Assembly: GCF_010671565.1 (NCBI RefSeq)
Contig: NZ_JAABOQ010000008.1
Location: 1-64,000, forward strand
Source of the DNA: Spongiivirga citrea
GTDB taxonomy: Bacteria > Bacteroidota > Bacteroidia > Flavobacteriales > Flavobacteriaceae
DNA length: 64,000 nt
Reading direction: 5' to 3'
The notes under the pieces are model-generated. The model saw nothing but the letters and a program-made list of their open reading frames with translations, was not told the origin of the DNA and searched no databases. Within the stretch, counting starts at the first letter, position 1. Each line of letters begins with the position of its first letter. Both the position numbers and the translations under genes were made by a program. Positions 28,987-37,969 of this stretch are shown here, piece by piece.

Positions 28987-30093
28987 TTGATTGCAAAAAA
29001 AATATTAATTGTTCAAAGGGTTATTACGCCTTATCGTTTGGAATTGTTTGCAGAATTATGCCATAGGTTTAAAGAAGTGGGCATTATTACTTCAAAAGGA
29101 GAAGCAACTGGAGCTCTTAGGTTAGCACCTTACAAAAAGTATTTAGAAAAACATAATAATTTAAGGATTTACAAACTTAAATCATTAAAAATCCCGTATA
29201 CAGGAGAATCAAGAAGCACCTCCTTCTTTTTCTATCCGCAAGTTATATTCAAGGCACTTAAATATGATATTCTTTTGCTAGAAGGAGTTACTAATCTTAT
29301 TAATAATTTTTATTTAGTTCCTATTTCAAGAATTTTTAATAAAAAAATTATTTGGTGGGATCCTGGATATTCTAGACTGGTAAGAAGTAAAAGGCGAAAA
29401 TTAATTGATGCTATTTTAAAACCCTTCGTTAGATTAAGTCATATCCAAATGTCCTATTCTTCAACCGGTGAAAAATACCTCAAAAATTATATGGGTGCAA
29501 AGAATTGCTTCACCAATTTGAATACTATAAACACAAATTATTTTAAGCCCATTCAAAATGAAATAAATAAAAATATAGATGTCTATTCTTTTGATAAAGA
29601 ATTAATTAATCTGCTTTATGTTGGTGTGGTTGAAAAACGGAAAAAAATAGAAGAATTAATAATTCATGTTAACAATTTGAATAAAGAGTTTGATTCTGAC
29701 CGATTTTTTCTTAATGTTATTGGAGGAGGTAATCAACTTGATTTTTTGAAAAAGAAATATTCTAGTAAGAGTATAAAATTCCAAGGTCCCATTTATGATA
29801 AGTCAAAGCTTAAAAATTATTATTTCAAAAGTGATTTGTTTGTCCTTCCTGGAGATGGGGGGCTAGCGATCTTACAATCTTTGTTATACGGCTTGCCAGT
29901 GCTATGCATAGAAGGAGCGGATGGCACTGAATTGGATTATATTGACAATAAGGATTATATTTTATCTTCAACAGAAGAAATATTTGATCGACTTAAAAGT
30001 ATTTCTTCTGTTGATAAAACGCCATACAAAAATTACCTTAATAAGGTATCCTCAGAACTCTGGATTGAAAATCTTGTGAGTCAATTGAAATAA
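28987..30093 (+). CDS. Glycosyltransferase (GT-B fold)
   Basis: A 368-residue glycosyltransferase. The N-terminal half has KKILIVQRVITPYRLELFAE. The C-terminal half has a GT4-like donor site: LLYVGVVEKRKKIEELI, GPIYDKSKLKNYYFKSDLFV and LPGDGGLAILQSLLYGLPVL. The start codon is TTG at 28987, since no ATG or GTG precedes the first beta strand. It lies 12 bp after wecC. The sugar and linkage cannot be told from the sequence. Composition is more AT-rich than the rhamnose genes before it. Confidence 0.8.
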   Translation: MIAKKILIVQRVITPYRLELFAELCHRFKEVGIITSKGEATGALRLAPYKKYLEKHNNLRIYKLKSLKIPYTGESRSTSFFFYPQVIFKALKYDILLLEGVTNLINNFYLVPISRIFNKKIIWWDPGYSRLVRSKRRKLIDAILKPFVRLSHIQMSYSSTGEKYLKNYMGAKNCFTNLNTINTNYFKPIQNEINKNIDVYSFDKELINLLYVGVVEKRKKIEELIIHVNNLNKEFDSDRFFLNVIGGGNQLDFLKKKYSSKSIKFQGPIYDKSKLKNYYFKSDLFVLPGDGGLAILQSLLYGLPVLCIEGADGTELDYIDNKDYILSSTEEIFDRLKSISSVDKTPYKNYLNKVSSELWIENLVSQLK

Positions 30094-30178
30094 AATACAA
30101 CAACTAGACGGTTTAGTATATTCAGGCCAGTTGTACATTATTAGGAGTACAACAGTAAATAAGTTTATCTATTTGAAA

Positions 30179-31366
30179 ATGTCATATATATCTCGATTTC
30201 TTGTACCAATTTTTGAAATGGGAGCTAAGGCAATTTCTTTTGTTGTTATTATCTTATTGACTCGAATAATTTCCGTTGAAGATTATGGTGTTTATAGTTT
30301 TTCAATTGCTATAGCAAGTTGGTTTACTGTTTTTGCGGATATGGGTGTCGGCTGGTATGCCTTTAATAATGCAGTAAAAAAGGATTCTTCCTTATTAGAC
30401 TTATCTATAAATTCAAGGTTATTTCAATCTCTTTTTGTCTTATTTGTAATTCCATTATTATTTTTTGGAACTACTAATTCTTTTTTGATCACATTTCTGG
30501 TTACATTCTTTTTTCTGAATACAGGCTTTGTAAAATTTTTACAAACCATGTTTAGAGGTTTAGAAGAAAGCAGAAATGATATTATCTTGGTAAGTTCAGA
30601 ACCTTTAGCAAGGTTAGTTTTAATGATTGTTTTGTATGTTTTTAAAATCGAAGTTACCTTATTACAAGTATGTGTTGGATTCAGTTTAATAGGACTCGTA
30701 TTAACAATTATTTTTTTGGCCATTAACTTAAAAAAATTAAATTTTAAATTATTCATACCACCCTTAAAGGATTATATTTCACTAATAGGTAAGACCAAGT
30801 ATTATTTTTTATATCAATTTTTTCAAGTAGGAATTGGTAGAATGGACATTTTCTTTTTAGAAAAATACTTCGACTTTAAGCAAGTGGCTTATTTTTATTC
30901 AGCGTATAATCTCTATAATGCAGCTACTTTATTCGTTTTAGCTTACATTACAGTTAATCTTAAGTCACTATTTTCTAAAATTAGGTTTAAATACTTCTTA
31001 CTCTTTCTGGCAGTAAATATAATTTTGATTATTGTCTATAATAATTATCTAAAAAACTTGTACACAATTATTTATCCAAAAGATTATGAGTTAGGTTCTT
31101 CGATTCTTGCAATTATTGGACTTGCTTTGCCGTTTTATGCAGGGTATCAATTAAAACTTTTTCATAATAATTATAAGAATAGAACTTTAAACACGGTAAT
31201 TGTGTTTGCAATAGCCTTTTGTTTAAAAATACTTATATATTTTGTCTTGAATGCTAGCAGCCTTTATTTTGTGGCAATTGTTTTTGCTACGTTTGAGGCA
31301 ATTATTTTTTTGTTAATATTTGGAATGCATAAATTTAGAAAAAACAATGAGAATACTTCAAGTTAA
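30179..31366 (+). CDS. Polysaccharide flippase (Wzx-type)
   Basis: A polytopic inner-membrane protein of 395 residues from the ATG at 30179, with about 10-12 membrane segments. The opening SRFLVPIFEMGAKAISFVVI and RIISVEDYGVYSFSIA is typical of Wzx/RfbX flippases, which turn lipid-linked repeat units across the inner membrane. The frame is open from a TTG at 30131, but the 16 extra residues do not look like part of the protein. It is the only flippase-like gene in the locus. Its end overlaps the next glycosyltransferase by 20 bp. Confidence 0.85.
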   Translation: MSYISRFLVPIFEMGAKAISFVVIILLTRIISVEDYGVYSFSIAIASWFTVFADMGVGWYAFNNAVKKDSSLLDLSINSRLFQSLFVLFVIPLLFFGTTNSFLITFLVTFFFLNTGFVKFLQTMFRGLEESRNDIILVSSEPLARLVLMIVLYVFKIEVTLLQVCVGFSLIGLVLTIIFLAINLKKLNFKLFIPPLKDYISLIGKTKYYFLYQFFQVGIGRMDIFFLEKYFDFKQVAYFYSAYNLYNAATLFVLAYITVNLKSLFSKIRFKYFLLFLAVNIILIIVYNNYLKNLYTIIYPKDYELGSSILAIIGLALPFYAGYQLKLFHNNYKNRTLNTVIVFAIAFCLKILIYFVLNASSLYFVAIVFATFEAIIFLLIFGMHKFRKNNENTSS

Positions 31367-32531
31367 TAAATACATGAAAATCGTAGGCGGGGCTGAAACT
31401 TACATGTTTAATTTGGCAAGTGTTCTTGCCAAAAAAGGCATTGAAGTCGAGTTTTGGGGTATGGAAGATGACAATAATAAAGTTCCAGACACACATAATT
31501 GTTTTGCGAGAGGAATCGATTTTAAGACAACGAAAGGACTTAAATCCAAAGTAAAAGAATCTACAAACGTAATATACTCCAAACAAAACAAAAGAAGGCT
31601 CTCGATAATACTTGATGAGTTCAAACCTGACATAGTTCATATTCATAACTTTAATTTTCAGCTGACGCCATCGATTTTATCTGAGATCAAGAAAAGAGAC
31701 ATTAAAATAGTGTATACAATACACGATTCGCAATTAGCCTGTCCAAATCATAGATTGTATATTCCTCATAAGAACAAAGTATGTACTAAATGTTTACATG
31801 GCAAATATTATCATGCATCAATCAATAAGTGTTTTGACCAGTCATTTTCGAAAAGCGTTATCGGCATGGCAGAATCATATTTACATCATAACATTTTAAA
31901 TTCATATAATAAATATTTTGACGCAATTATAAGCCCTAGTAATTTCTTTAAAAATATAATACAACCAAAATTGGATAAGGAAATTACAAGGCTACCATAT
32001 TGTGTGCCTAAACAAGACTTTAAAACAATAACTGAACGAAAAGATTATGTTCTTTATTTTGGTAGAGTTTCTAAAGAGAAAGGTCTAGAAAAGATTGTTG
32101 ATTTATTCAACAAAATGAATTATAAGCTAAAGGTCGTTGGAAAAGGAGATTTGGCTATTCAACCGTCAGATAACATTGAGGTTTTAGGTCCAAAATATGG
32201 ATCAGAGCTTATAGACCTGGTTGCAAACGCCAAATTTACTATCCACCCATCAATTTGGTATGATAATTTTCCAATGTCTGTTTTAGAGTCTTTAATGCTT
32301 GGCACACCTGTTATTGCATCTAATCACAGTGGTTTTCAGGAGATGGCAAATGATGTAAATGGATATTTAGTTGATTTTAAATCTGATGAGATTTATGATG
32401 AATTAAAAAGAATTGTATTAGAAAATAAATATCTAGACAACGAACAAATTGCAATTGAGGCCGAAAAGAAATATAATGAAGAGGATCATTTTGTAAAAAT
32501 ATCAAAGATTTACAATGATTTGCTATGTTAG
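31347..32531 (+). CDS. Glycosyltransferase family 4 protein
   Basis: A GT4 enzyme of 394 residues from the ATG at 31347 (MRILQVNKYMKIVGGAETYM, with the GGAET donor/acceptor loop). A cysteine set CPNHRLY...CTKCLHGKYYH (about 140-165) is typical of a subgroup of these enzymes. The donor domain has LYFGRVSKEKGLEKIV and HPSIWYDNFPMSVLESLMLG, with the E-x7-E-like motif of GT4. Nine extra codons to a TTG at 31320 were left out. It overlaps both neighbours. Confidence 0.88.
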   Translation: MRILQVNKYMKIVGGAETYMFNLASVLAKKGIEVEFWGMEDDNNKVPDTHNCFARGIDFKTTKGLKSKVKESTNVIYSKQNKRRLSIILDEFKPDIVHIHNFNFQLTPSILSEIKKRDIKIVYTIHDSQLACPNHRLYIPHKNKVCTKCLHGKYYHASINKCFDQSFSKSVIGMAESYLHHNILNSYNKYFDAIISPSNFFKNIIQPKLDKEITRLPYCVPKQDFKTITERKDYVLYFGRVSKEKGLEKIVDLFNKMNYKLKVVGKGDLAIQPSDNIEVLGPKYGSELIDLVANAKFTIHPSIWYDNFPMSVLESLMLGTPVIASNHSGFQEMANDVNGYLVDFKSDEIYDELKRIVLENKYLDNEQIAIEAEKKYNEEDHFVKISKIYNDLLC

Positions 32532-33223
32532 GAAAGTTAATATCACGATTAAAGAAAGAGGATTACACAATCACCTATGATTTTAGTGCTAGAGAAACTA
32601 TACGCATATTATTTGATAAAGCAATACAGATTTTAAGGGGCTTTGTTAAAGTAAAGATTAAGGCTAGTACAAAAGGGCTTGTATTTGCTGCAAAAGGAGC
32701 AAACGTTATTTTTTCAGGAAAAGTATCTTTCGGCAGGAACTTAAATATGGGAAGATACAGTTTGATAAATGCACTAAGCGTAAATGGTGTTAAAATTGGA
32801 GATAATTTTACTATTGGTGACTTTTCTATTATTGAATGTACTGGGGTACTACGTGGAGTAGGTGAAGGACTTACCATAGGAAATAACGTAGGCATTAATC
32901 ATCATTGTTTTATTGGCGTACGAGGAGAAATAGTTATTGGCGATAATGTAATCTTTGGACCAAGGGTCACGGTACTTTCAGAAAATCATAATTTTAATCT
33001 AACCGATGTTCCAATCAAAGAACAAGGCGAAACACGTTATAAAACGGTAATTGAGGATGATGTGTGGATAGGAGCAAACGTTATTATAATGCCTGGTGTG
33101 ACCATAAAAAGCGGGAGCATTGTCGGATCCGGAGCTGTGGTTACTAAAGATACTCAAAAGGACTCTGTGGTTGTGGGAGTGCCCGCCAAGATCGTTAAAA
33201 AAAGAAATGAGAAAGATAATTAG
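32525..33223 (+). CDS. Left-handed beta-helix acyltransferase (WbbJ-like)
   Basis: A 232-residue hexapeptide-repeat acyltransferase, probably O-acetylating a sugar of the polymer. The middle and C-terminal parts are repeating [LIV]-G-x4 turns (VKIGDNFTIGDFSII, LTIGNNVGINHHCFIG, IVIGDNVIFGPRVTVL). The catalytic His is probably that in SENHNFN, followed by VWIGANVIIMPGVTIKSGS and VVGVPAKIVKK, the usual C-terminus. It overlaps the flanking genes by 7 and 17 bp. Confidence 0.88.
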   Translation: MLGKLISRLKKEDYTITYDFSARETIRILFDKAIQILRGFVKVKIKASTKGLVFAAKGANVIFSGKVSFGRNLNMGRYSLINALSVNGVKIGDNFTIGDFSIIECTGVLRGVGEGLTIGNNVGINHHCFIGVRGEIVIGDNVIFGPRVTVLSENHNFNLTDVPIKEQGETRYKTVIEDDVWIGANVIIMPGVTIKSGSIVGSGAVVTKDTQKDSVVVGVPAKIVKKRNEKDN

Positions 33224-33842
33224 ACCTATATTTTTTGGACTTTTATTATTAAGTAACTTTTCTTGTCGAAAAGCGGGAAACATTGTTTATGTGATCGACA
33301 TTAATAGAAGCGGTAAAGATGCTATTTTAAATTTACCTAATTCTGTTAACAATTACGGAAATGAAACCGAATTAAATATTTACTGTGATACGATTAATGG
33401 AATTAAATACATAAATAGAGCAGCCTTGTATTTTGATTTAACAAGAGTGCCCCAAAATGCCAAAATAGACAGTGTTTTTCTACAGCTCTATTTTAACGAT
33501 AAATCAGGGTTTTATAAAATTAAAAAGTCAGGCCATTCTGGAAATACAATTTTAATTGTTGAGAATATTGAAGAACCCTGGAATGAGGATTCGATTACTT
33601 GGAAAAAGTATCCCAAAATAGGACCTAAAAAATTGAATTTTGAGCCACATAAAGTTACTGACCAAGACTTTAGGCTTAATGTGACCAATCTTTTTGTGTC
33701 CAGCAACAAAAAACTGAAGAAAACACATGGTCTATTGGTTAGATTGGCAAGTGAAGAAATAGGAAATTATATCCATGTTTGTAGTAGAGAAAGTAAAAAA
33801 ATAAACAGTTCTCCAAAATTGAAGATATATGCTAATAAATAA
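33207..33842 (+). CDS. DNRLRE-domain lipoprotein
   Basis: A 211-residue lipoprotein from the ATG at 33207 (lipobox LLSNFSC). The open frame extends 29 codons upstream inside the acyltransferase gene, but only this start gives a signal peptide. The mature part matches the DNRLRE/CBM96-like beta-sandwich pattern: INRAALYFDLTRVPQNAKID (a row of strands), SVFLQLYFN, then EEPWNEDSITWKKYP and a late GLLVRLAS. Related domains bind polysaccharides in other proteins. It is the last gene of the plus-strand run and overlaps the acyltransferase by 17 bp. Its role in a synthesis locus is not known; tethering the product to the cell surface is a guess. Confidence 0.7.
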   Translation: MRKIIRPIFFGLLLLSNFSCRKAGNIVYVIDINRSGKDAILNLPNSVNNYGNETELNIYCDTINGIKYINRAALYFDLTRVPQNAKIDSVFLQLYFNDKSGFYKIKKSGHSGNTILIVENIEEPWNEDSITWKKYPKIGPKKLNFEPHKVTDQDFRLNVTNLFVSSNKKLKKTHGLLVRLASEEIGNYIHVCSRESKKINSSPKLKIYANK

Positions 33843-33862
33843 AATTAATTCTAATGATGTAG

Positions 33863-35062
33863 CTAATCATTTTTGTGAATAGGAATTCCTTTTCCATAAG
33901 GGAAAAAGATATTTACCAGATACATAAAGGGTAATGAGTTTATGGGATATACAAACGTGATACATATAATTACTAATACATAAAATGAAAAAAAATAGGT
34001 TACTTTTAAGCTAGTAATTCTTAAAAGCACACAGAAATAAAGAAACAGGCCAATTACCCCAAATTCAATAAGAGCCATAAAGAAAAAGTTTTCTGTCCCG
34101 GATCTTTTATTTGCGCCAGACATCACACCCTTGTAATGTTCGGAAAAATTAATTTTATCATACACTGCTGATTCGTTTACCACCGACTCATAACTACCAA
34201 AACTACCAATTCCCGTACCAAGTCCGACGACCTTTGGATCTGTTAACAAGGGGACACCAGTCCTAAAAGTAACACTTCTTAAACTGCTATGATCTTTTAC
34301 GTTTAAGTACGTAGATAAACCTAGAATAAAGAAGAAAATTAATGGATATAAGAAAACATAAATATGTTTTCCATGAAGATTGAAGTTTTTAATAACCAAT
34401 CTTCTATGTTGTAAATATCGGTATAGAAAATAAAGAGCAGTTAGTAGCATTACAAATCTCGTTCCAGATAAAATAACAGATGTTATAAAAATTAAATAAG
34501 GCCATTTTCGTGTATCATGAAGCACTTCTATACCTATTATTATTGAGAAAAAAGCAAGTAATGCCAATGAGATAGGGTGCCAAGTGACACTCGACGCTCT
34601 ATAGAAACCACTCCTAATACTAAATGAAAAATAGTGAATAGCGTTACTATCTACATATTGAACCCAATAAAATTCTATGATAGAGAATAGACAGACTAAA
34701 ATGAAAAAATTATACAGATATTGTTTATATCTAGTAAGCATATATTTATTTGCCAGATAGCTTATAAAAACGAAAACAAATAAGGGTTTGAAGTAATAGA
34801 ATAATTTAGCTATAAATGCATTTAGACTATAGAAATTAAATATAAAAGAAATTCCAATAAAACTAAATAAAAGAACCGCTGCAGCTACATTGGTACGAGA
34901 AAATTTATTATAAAAAATTAAATCAATTAAACAGACAATAGAGGACAGTAGAAAAAGAATGTCATCAAAATATAAATAAGGACTCCAATATTTAGCAATA
35001 AGTTGTGTAGAAGCAACAAAGCAAATCAAAAATAATAGGATTGAATAAAATACTTTCATCAT
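33863..35062 (-). CDS. O-antigen polymerase/ligase-like membrane protein
   Basis: A 399-residue protein with about 10-12 membrane segments. The gap between segments near residues 255-310 forms a large loop (LRSVTFRTGVPLLTDPKVVG, LGTGIGSFGSYES), followed by GTENFFFMALIEFGVIGLFL. This loop and the late [E/N]-FGVIG-type helix fit Wzy polymerases and the O-antigen ligase superfamily. Sequence in this group is poorly conserved, so polymerase and ligase cannot be told apart. It ends the four-gene minus-strand block and converges on the DNRLRE gene 20 bp away. Confidence 0.7.
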   Translation of the reverse strand: MMKVFYSILLFLICFVASTQLIAKYWSPYLYFDDILFLLSSIVCLIDLIFYNKFSRTNVAAAVLLFSFIGISFIFNFYSLNAFIAKLFYYFKPLFVFVFISYLANKYMLTRYKQYLYNFFILVCLFSIIEFYWVQYVDSNAIHYFSFSIRSGFYRASSVTWHPISLALLAFFSIIIGIEVLHDTRKWPYLIFITSVILSGTRFVMLLTALYFLYRYLQHRRLVIKNFNLHGKHIYVFLYPLIFFFILGLSTYLNVKDHSSLRSVTFRTGVPLLTDPKVVGLGTGIGSFGSYESVVNESAVYDKINFSEHYKGVMSGANKRSGTENFFFMALIEFGVIGLFLYFCVLLRITSLKVTYFFSFYVLVIICITFVYPINSLPFMYLVNIFFPYGKGIPIHKND

Positions 35063-35121
35063 ATTTTTTGTTCCGCTTAGTGCTATTTAATTTATGAATT
35101 ATCTCTCAAAACATAAAGAAC

Positions 35122-35838
35122 TTAATCTGCAATTAATTCTTTTCTAATAAAAGAAACTTCTTCGTACGAATCGGAAACAGCGAAAATCTCATATCCTCCT
35201 TCTTTTAGTTGATTAACTGATTTAATCGATTTTGCGGTCTTAGTGTCAAAAAACCTATCATGAAACTCTATCAAAATTTGGTCGATGATTACATTACTAG
35301 CCAAAATTCCTGCGATGGTATCATATTCAGATCCTTCTATATCCATTTTAAGTACATCAACTTTTTGATGACCTAAGACAGTGGTAATGTCTTCAAAAGA
35401 TTTCATATGAACCTTTACTTTTCTTCTTTCTGTTACATTAATATGTTTTTCAACACTTCCTGAAACATGTTCTTCATTTAGAGGAAGATAGAAGACCGTA
35501 TCTTCGGTGGTAACCCCTATACCAAAGTCATTAAAATTAAAATTACTAGGTATATTTTGATTCTTTACCCAATTGATTGATTTTGGAGTAGGGTCAAAAC
35601 CGAAAACCTGGCAATTATGATTATTGATCATGGCTTTATCAAAAGAAATATCTTCTCCTATTCCAAATGAGTATACAATCGATTTGTCATTTATTATATT
35701 CGGGTTAACATAAAAGCCCGCATAATCATTTCCGTACCATTTATTAGGGCAATAAACTCTTCTTTTTAAATGACTAACGGGATAAGTCAATTTAATAAGA
35801 GCCTTCTTAATTTTTTTTTTGATTTTTTTCATACTCAT
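35122..35838 (-). CDS. FkbM family methyltransferase
   Basis: A 238-residue SAM-dependent methyltransferase. SIVYSFGIGEDISFDKAMI carries the Gly-rich SAM loop and CQVFGFDPTPKSI the acidic residue at the end of the second strand. The key FkbM motif DVLKMDIEGSEYDTI lies at about 158-172. The N-terminus is very Lys-rich (MSMKKIKKKIKKALIKL). It probably O-methylates a sugar of the polymer. Confidence 0.85.
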   Translation of the reverse strand: MSMKKIKKKIKKALIKLTYPVSHLKRRVYCPNKWYGNDYAGFYVNPNIINDKSIVYSFGIGEDISFDKAMINNHNCQVFGFDPTPKSINWVKNQNIPSNFNFNDFGIGVTTEDTVFYLPLNEEHVSGSVEKHINVTERRKVKVHMKSFEDITTVLGHQKVDVLKMDIEGSEYDTIAGILASNVIIDQILIEFHDRFFDTKTAKSIKSVNQLKEGGYEIFAVSDSYEEVSFIRKELIAD

Positions 35839-35893
35839 AATTACTTGGTTAAGTAGCTATTCATAGTTTGGCGGGCAATAGTAAAACTAATAT

Positions 35894-37000
35894 TTAGTTA
35901 AATATAGACAAATACTTATTAGAGATACTTGACCAACTATAATGTTCTATAACATAGTCGTATCCTATTTTTGCTGATTTTTCAATACTCGTTGGAGAAT
36001 TTACAAATTGTTGCCAGTGATTGATCAGACTTTCTAAATCATTTTTTTTGAATACATTTCCTGAATTACCAAGGGTTGCTATATTTTCCTCAATTCCGTT
36101 TACTAAAACACAAACTTTTGCACCCATTGCTGCTAATAAAGATGGTGATGTTCCTTCTAGTTCACTTGCGGAGACATACATTAAAGCATTACGCAACAAT
36201 GTTTCATATTCCTCACCGAACTTATATCCTAGAAGCCTTACTTTAGGATGATTCTTGTACCTATCAAAAATAGTGTCACGATATTCATTTCCTTCAACAT
36301 CATCTCCAACCACTATCAAAGGATAGTTTGTATTTAATTTTAGATAGCTTTCAATTAGATTTTTAACCCCTTTTTCTTTTACAAAACGCCCTACAAAAAT
36401 GAAATACTTTTTTTTCCGTAACGCATGTTTCTCAAGAATTGAGTTATTTTCTACATCATGCTCTCTAAAAATTTTTGCCCCATAAGCAATTAATTTTGTT
36501 TCCTTCCCAAAACGTGCATGATAAAAGTCTTCAACTATTTTATTATCAACAATTATTTGGTCTGCAAATTTAACTGAGATAAAAGCACCAAATTTATAAA
36601 TATTCTTAGCTACAAACCCCCATTTTTTCCGCTTCCATTCTAAGCCATCAACGGAAACAAAAACTTTTTTGCCAAACAGTTTTAACAGCGGAACAAAAAT
36701 TCCGTTTCCGCAATTGTATAAATGTATAATCTTATATGATCTCTTAAAAAAACATAAGTGCAAGCATGCTAAAAAAGTGTGTGATAATGTTTCTAAAGAT
36801 TTTATTTTTAGTGCGGGCAAATAATTCAATTCAACTCCTGTATCGGTCTTATGTACTTTTTTTTGATACAAATGACCTCTGCAATAAACTAGAACAGAAT
36901 GACCTTTTGAGACCCAATGTTTACAGGTATGTTCGGCACAAGTTTCAAAGCCACTATAGCCTGCGGGAAGCCCTCGAATACCGATTACGGCTATTTTCAA
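35894..37000 (-). CDS. Glycosyltransferase (DUF1972 / GT4)
   Basis: A 368-residue glycosyltransferase. The N-terminus MKIAVIGIRGLPAGYSGFET and HWVSKGHSVLVYCRG is the DUF1972 domain, common in rhamnosyl- and related transferases. The GT4 half has FIFVGRFVKEKGVKNLIES, LLGYKFGEEYETLLRNA and VSASELEGTSPSLLAAMGA. Since dTDP-rhamnose is made in this locus, rhamnose transfer is a fair guess but not shown. Its start overlaps the end of the reductase gene upstream by 4 bp. Confidence 0.87.
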   Translation of the reverse strand: MKIAVIGIRGLPAGYSGFETCAEHTCKHWVSKGHSVLVYCRGHLYQKKVHKTDTGVELNYLPALKIKSLETLSHTFLACLHLCFFKRSYKIIHLYNCGNGIFVPLLKLFGKKVFVSVDGLEWKRKKWGFVAKNIYKFGAFISVKFADQIIVDNKIVEDFYHARFGKETKLIAYGAKIFREHDVENNSILEKHALRKKKYFIFVGRFVKEKGVKNLIESYLKLNTNYPLIVVGDDVEGNEYRDTIFDRYKNHPKVRLLGYKFGEEYETLLRNALMYVSASELEGTSPSLLAAMGAKVCVLVNGIEENIATLGNSGNVFKKNDLESLINHWQQFVNSPTSIEKSAKIGYDYVIEHYSWSSISNKYLSIFN

Positions 37001-37917
37001 TTGGCTAAGTCTTTAACAAATTGTTTTGAATAATCCTCTAATGCCTCTTTCCAATCTGGCATTACATTTAAACCTCTTGTATTCAATTTCAGATTGGTAA
37101 GTTTCTCTGAGAATGGTCTTGGAGCAAAATACTCCGATTTGAAATGATCTGAATCTACTTTTGATACTCGTATGTCACCCTCTAATCCTAAAAGTTTTAC
37201 AAACTCCTTTGCTACGTCATACCTGCTACAATCACCATTACACACTTGATTGTAAACGCCATAAAGACCCGATTGAACCACGTGAAAAATCCCACTTGCA
37301 AAACTTTTTGTATAAGTTGGTGTTCCCAATTTATCATCAACCACAAAAAGTTCTTTTTTTCCAGATTTTATCTGTTTATATATTTTATTTATAAATTTCT
37401 TATCCTTCAAAGGACCTCCACCCATCATCCAACCCGCTCGGAACACATAATATTTATTTACATGTGATTGAGTAAATAGCTCACCATGATATTTTGCCTT
37501 GGCATAAATACTTAAAGGGTTAGGCTTATCAAAATCATTATAAACATCCTGTTGTCCGTCCACGATTCCTGCTGTACTTATATATACTAAGGGCACATCT
37601 AACTGGTTAGCAATTAAGCCTATGTTTTCAGGACCTAAAGCATTATAAAGCCATGTTTGCTCTTGATTTTTTTCGCAATATTCTAGGTCTGTTAATGCAG
37701 CTAAATTGATTATTAGATCTGGATTAAAATCAACTATAGATTTTCTAATCTCATTATAATTACTAACATCGGCGTATTCCAGCCATTCTTCAGTTAGATT
37801 AATATCTGTCGCTTTTACTATTGCTTTTGAATTAAAAAGCTCATAGACAGCATCTCCCAGCATACCACCACAACCTGCTATATATACTTTTGTTGTGTTA
37901 GAAATATTAAAATTCAT
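36997..37917 (-). CDS. Sugar-nucleotide reductase (RfbD-like SDR)
   Basis: A 306-residue extended SDR: VYIAGCGGMLGDAVYELFN (NAD(P) site), LIINLAALTDLEYCEKN, VYISTAGIVDGQQDV, and YAKAKYHGE with the Tyr-x-x-x-Lys pair, then VFRAGWMMGGG. It belongs with RmlD-type reductases, yet a canonical rfbD is present at 25772, so it probably acts on another sugar nucleotide or adds a second deoxysugar. It is the first gene of the minus-strand block, divergent from the ligase-like gene at 37970. Confidence 0.8.
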   Translation of the reverse strand: MNFNISNTTKVYIAGCGGMLGDAVYELFNSKAIVKATDINLTEEWLEYADVSNYNEIRKSIVDFNPDLIINLAALTDLEYCEKNQEQTWLYNALGPENIGLIANQLDVPLVYISTAGIVDGQQDVYNDFDKPNPLSIYAKAKYHGELFTQSHVNKYYVFRAGWMMGGGPLKDKKFINKIYKQIKSGKKELFVVDDKLGTPTYTKSFASGIFHVVQSGLYGVYNQVCNGDCSRYDVAKEFVKLLGLEGDIRVSKVDSDHFKSEYFAPRPFSEKLTNLKLNTRGLNVMPDWKEALEDYSKQFVKDLAN

Positions 37918-37969
37918 TTACTTAATATATTTATATTTTTGTCGATGTAAAACTATAATTTATATTCTA

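Noticed and set aside
33120-33206. Longer N-terminus for the DNRLRE lipoprotein
   Set aside because: These 29 codons lie in the acyltransferase 3' end and would bury the lipoprotein signal peptide that begins at 33207.
37895-37969. Longer N-terminus for the O-antigen-ligase-like gene
   Set aside because: It would overlap the start of the divergent reductase gene and put an extra hydrophobic stretch before a basic cytoplasmic segment; TTG at 37970 fits better.
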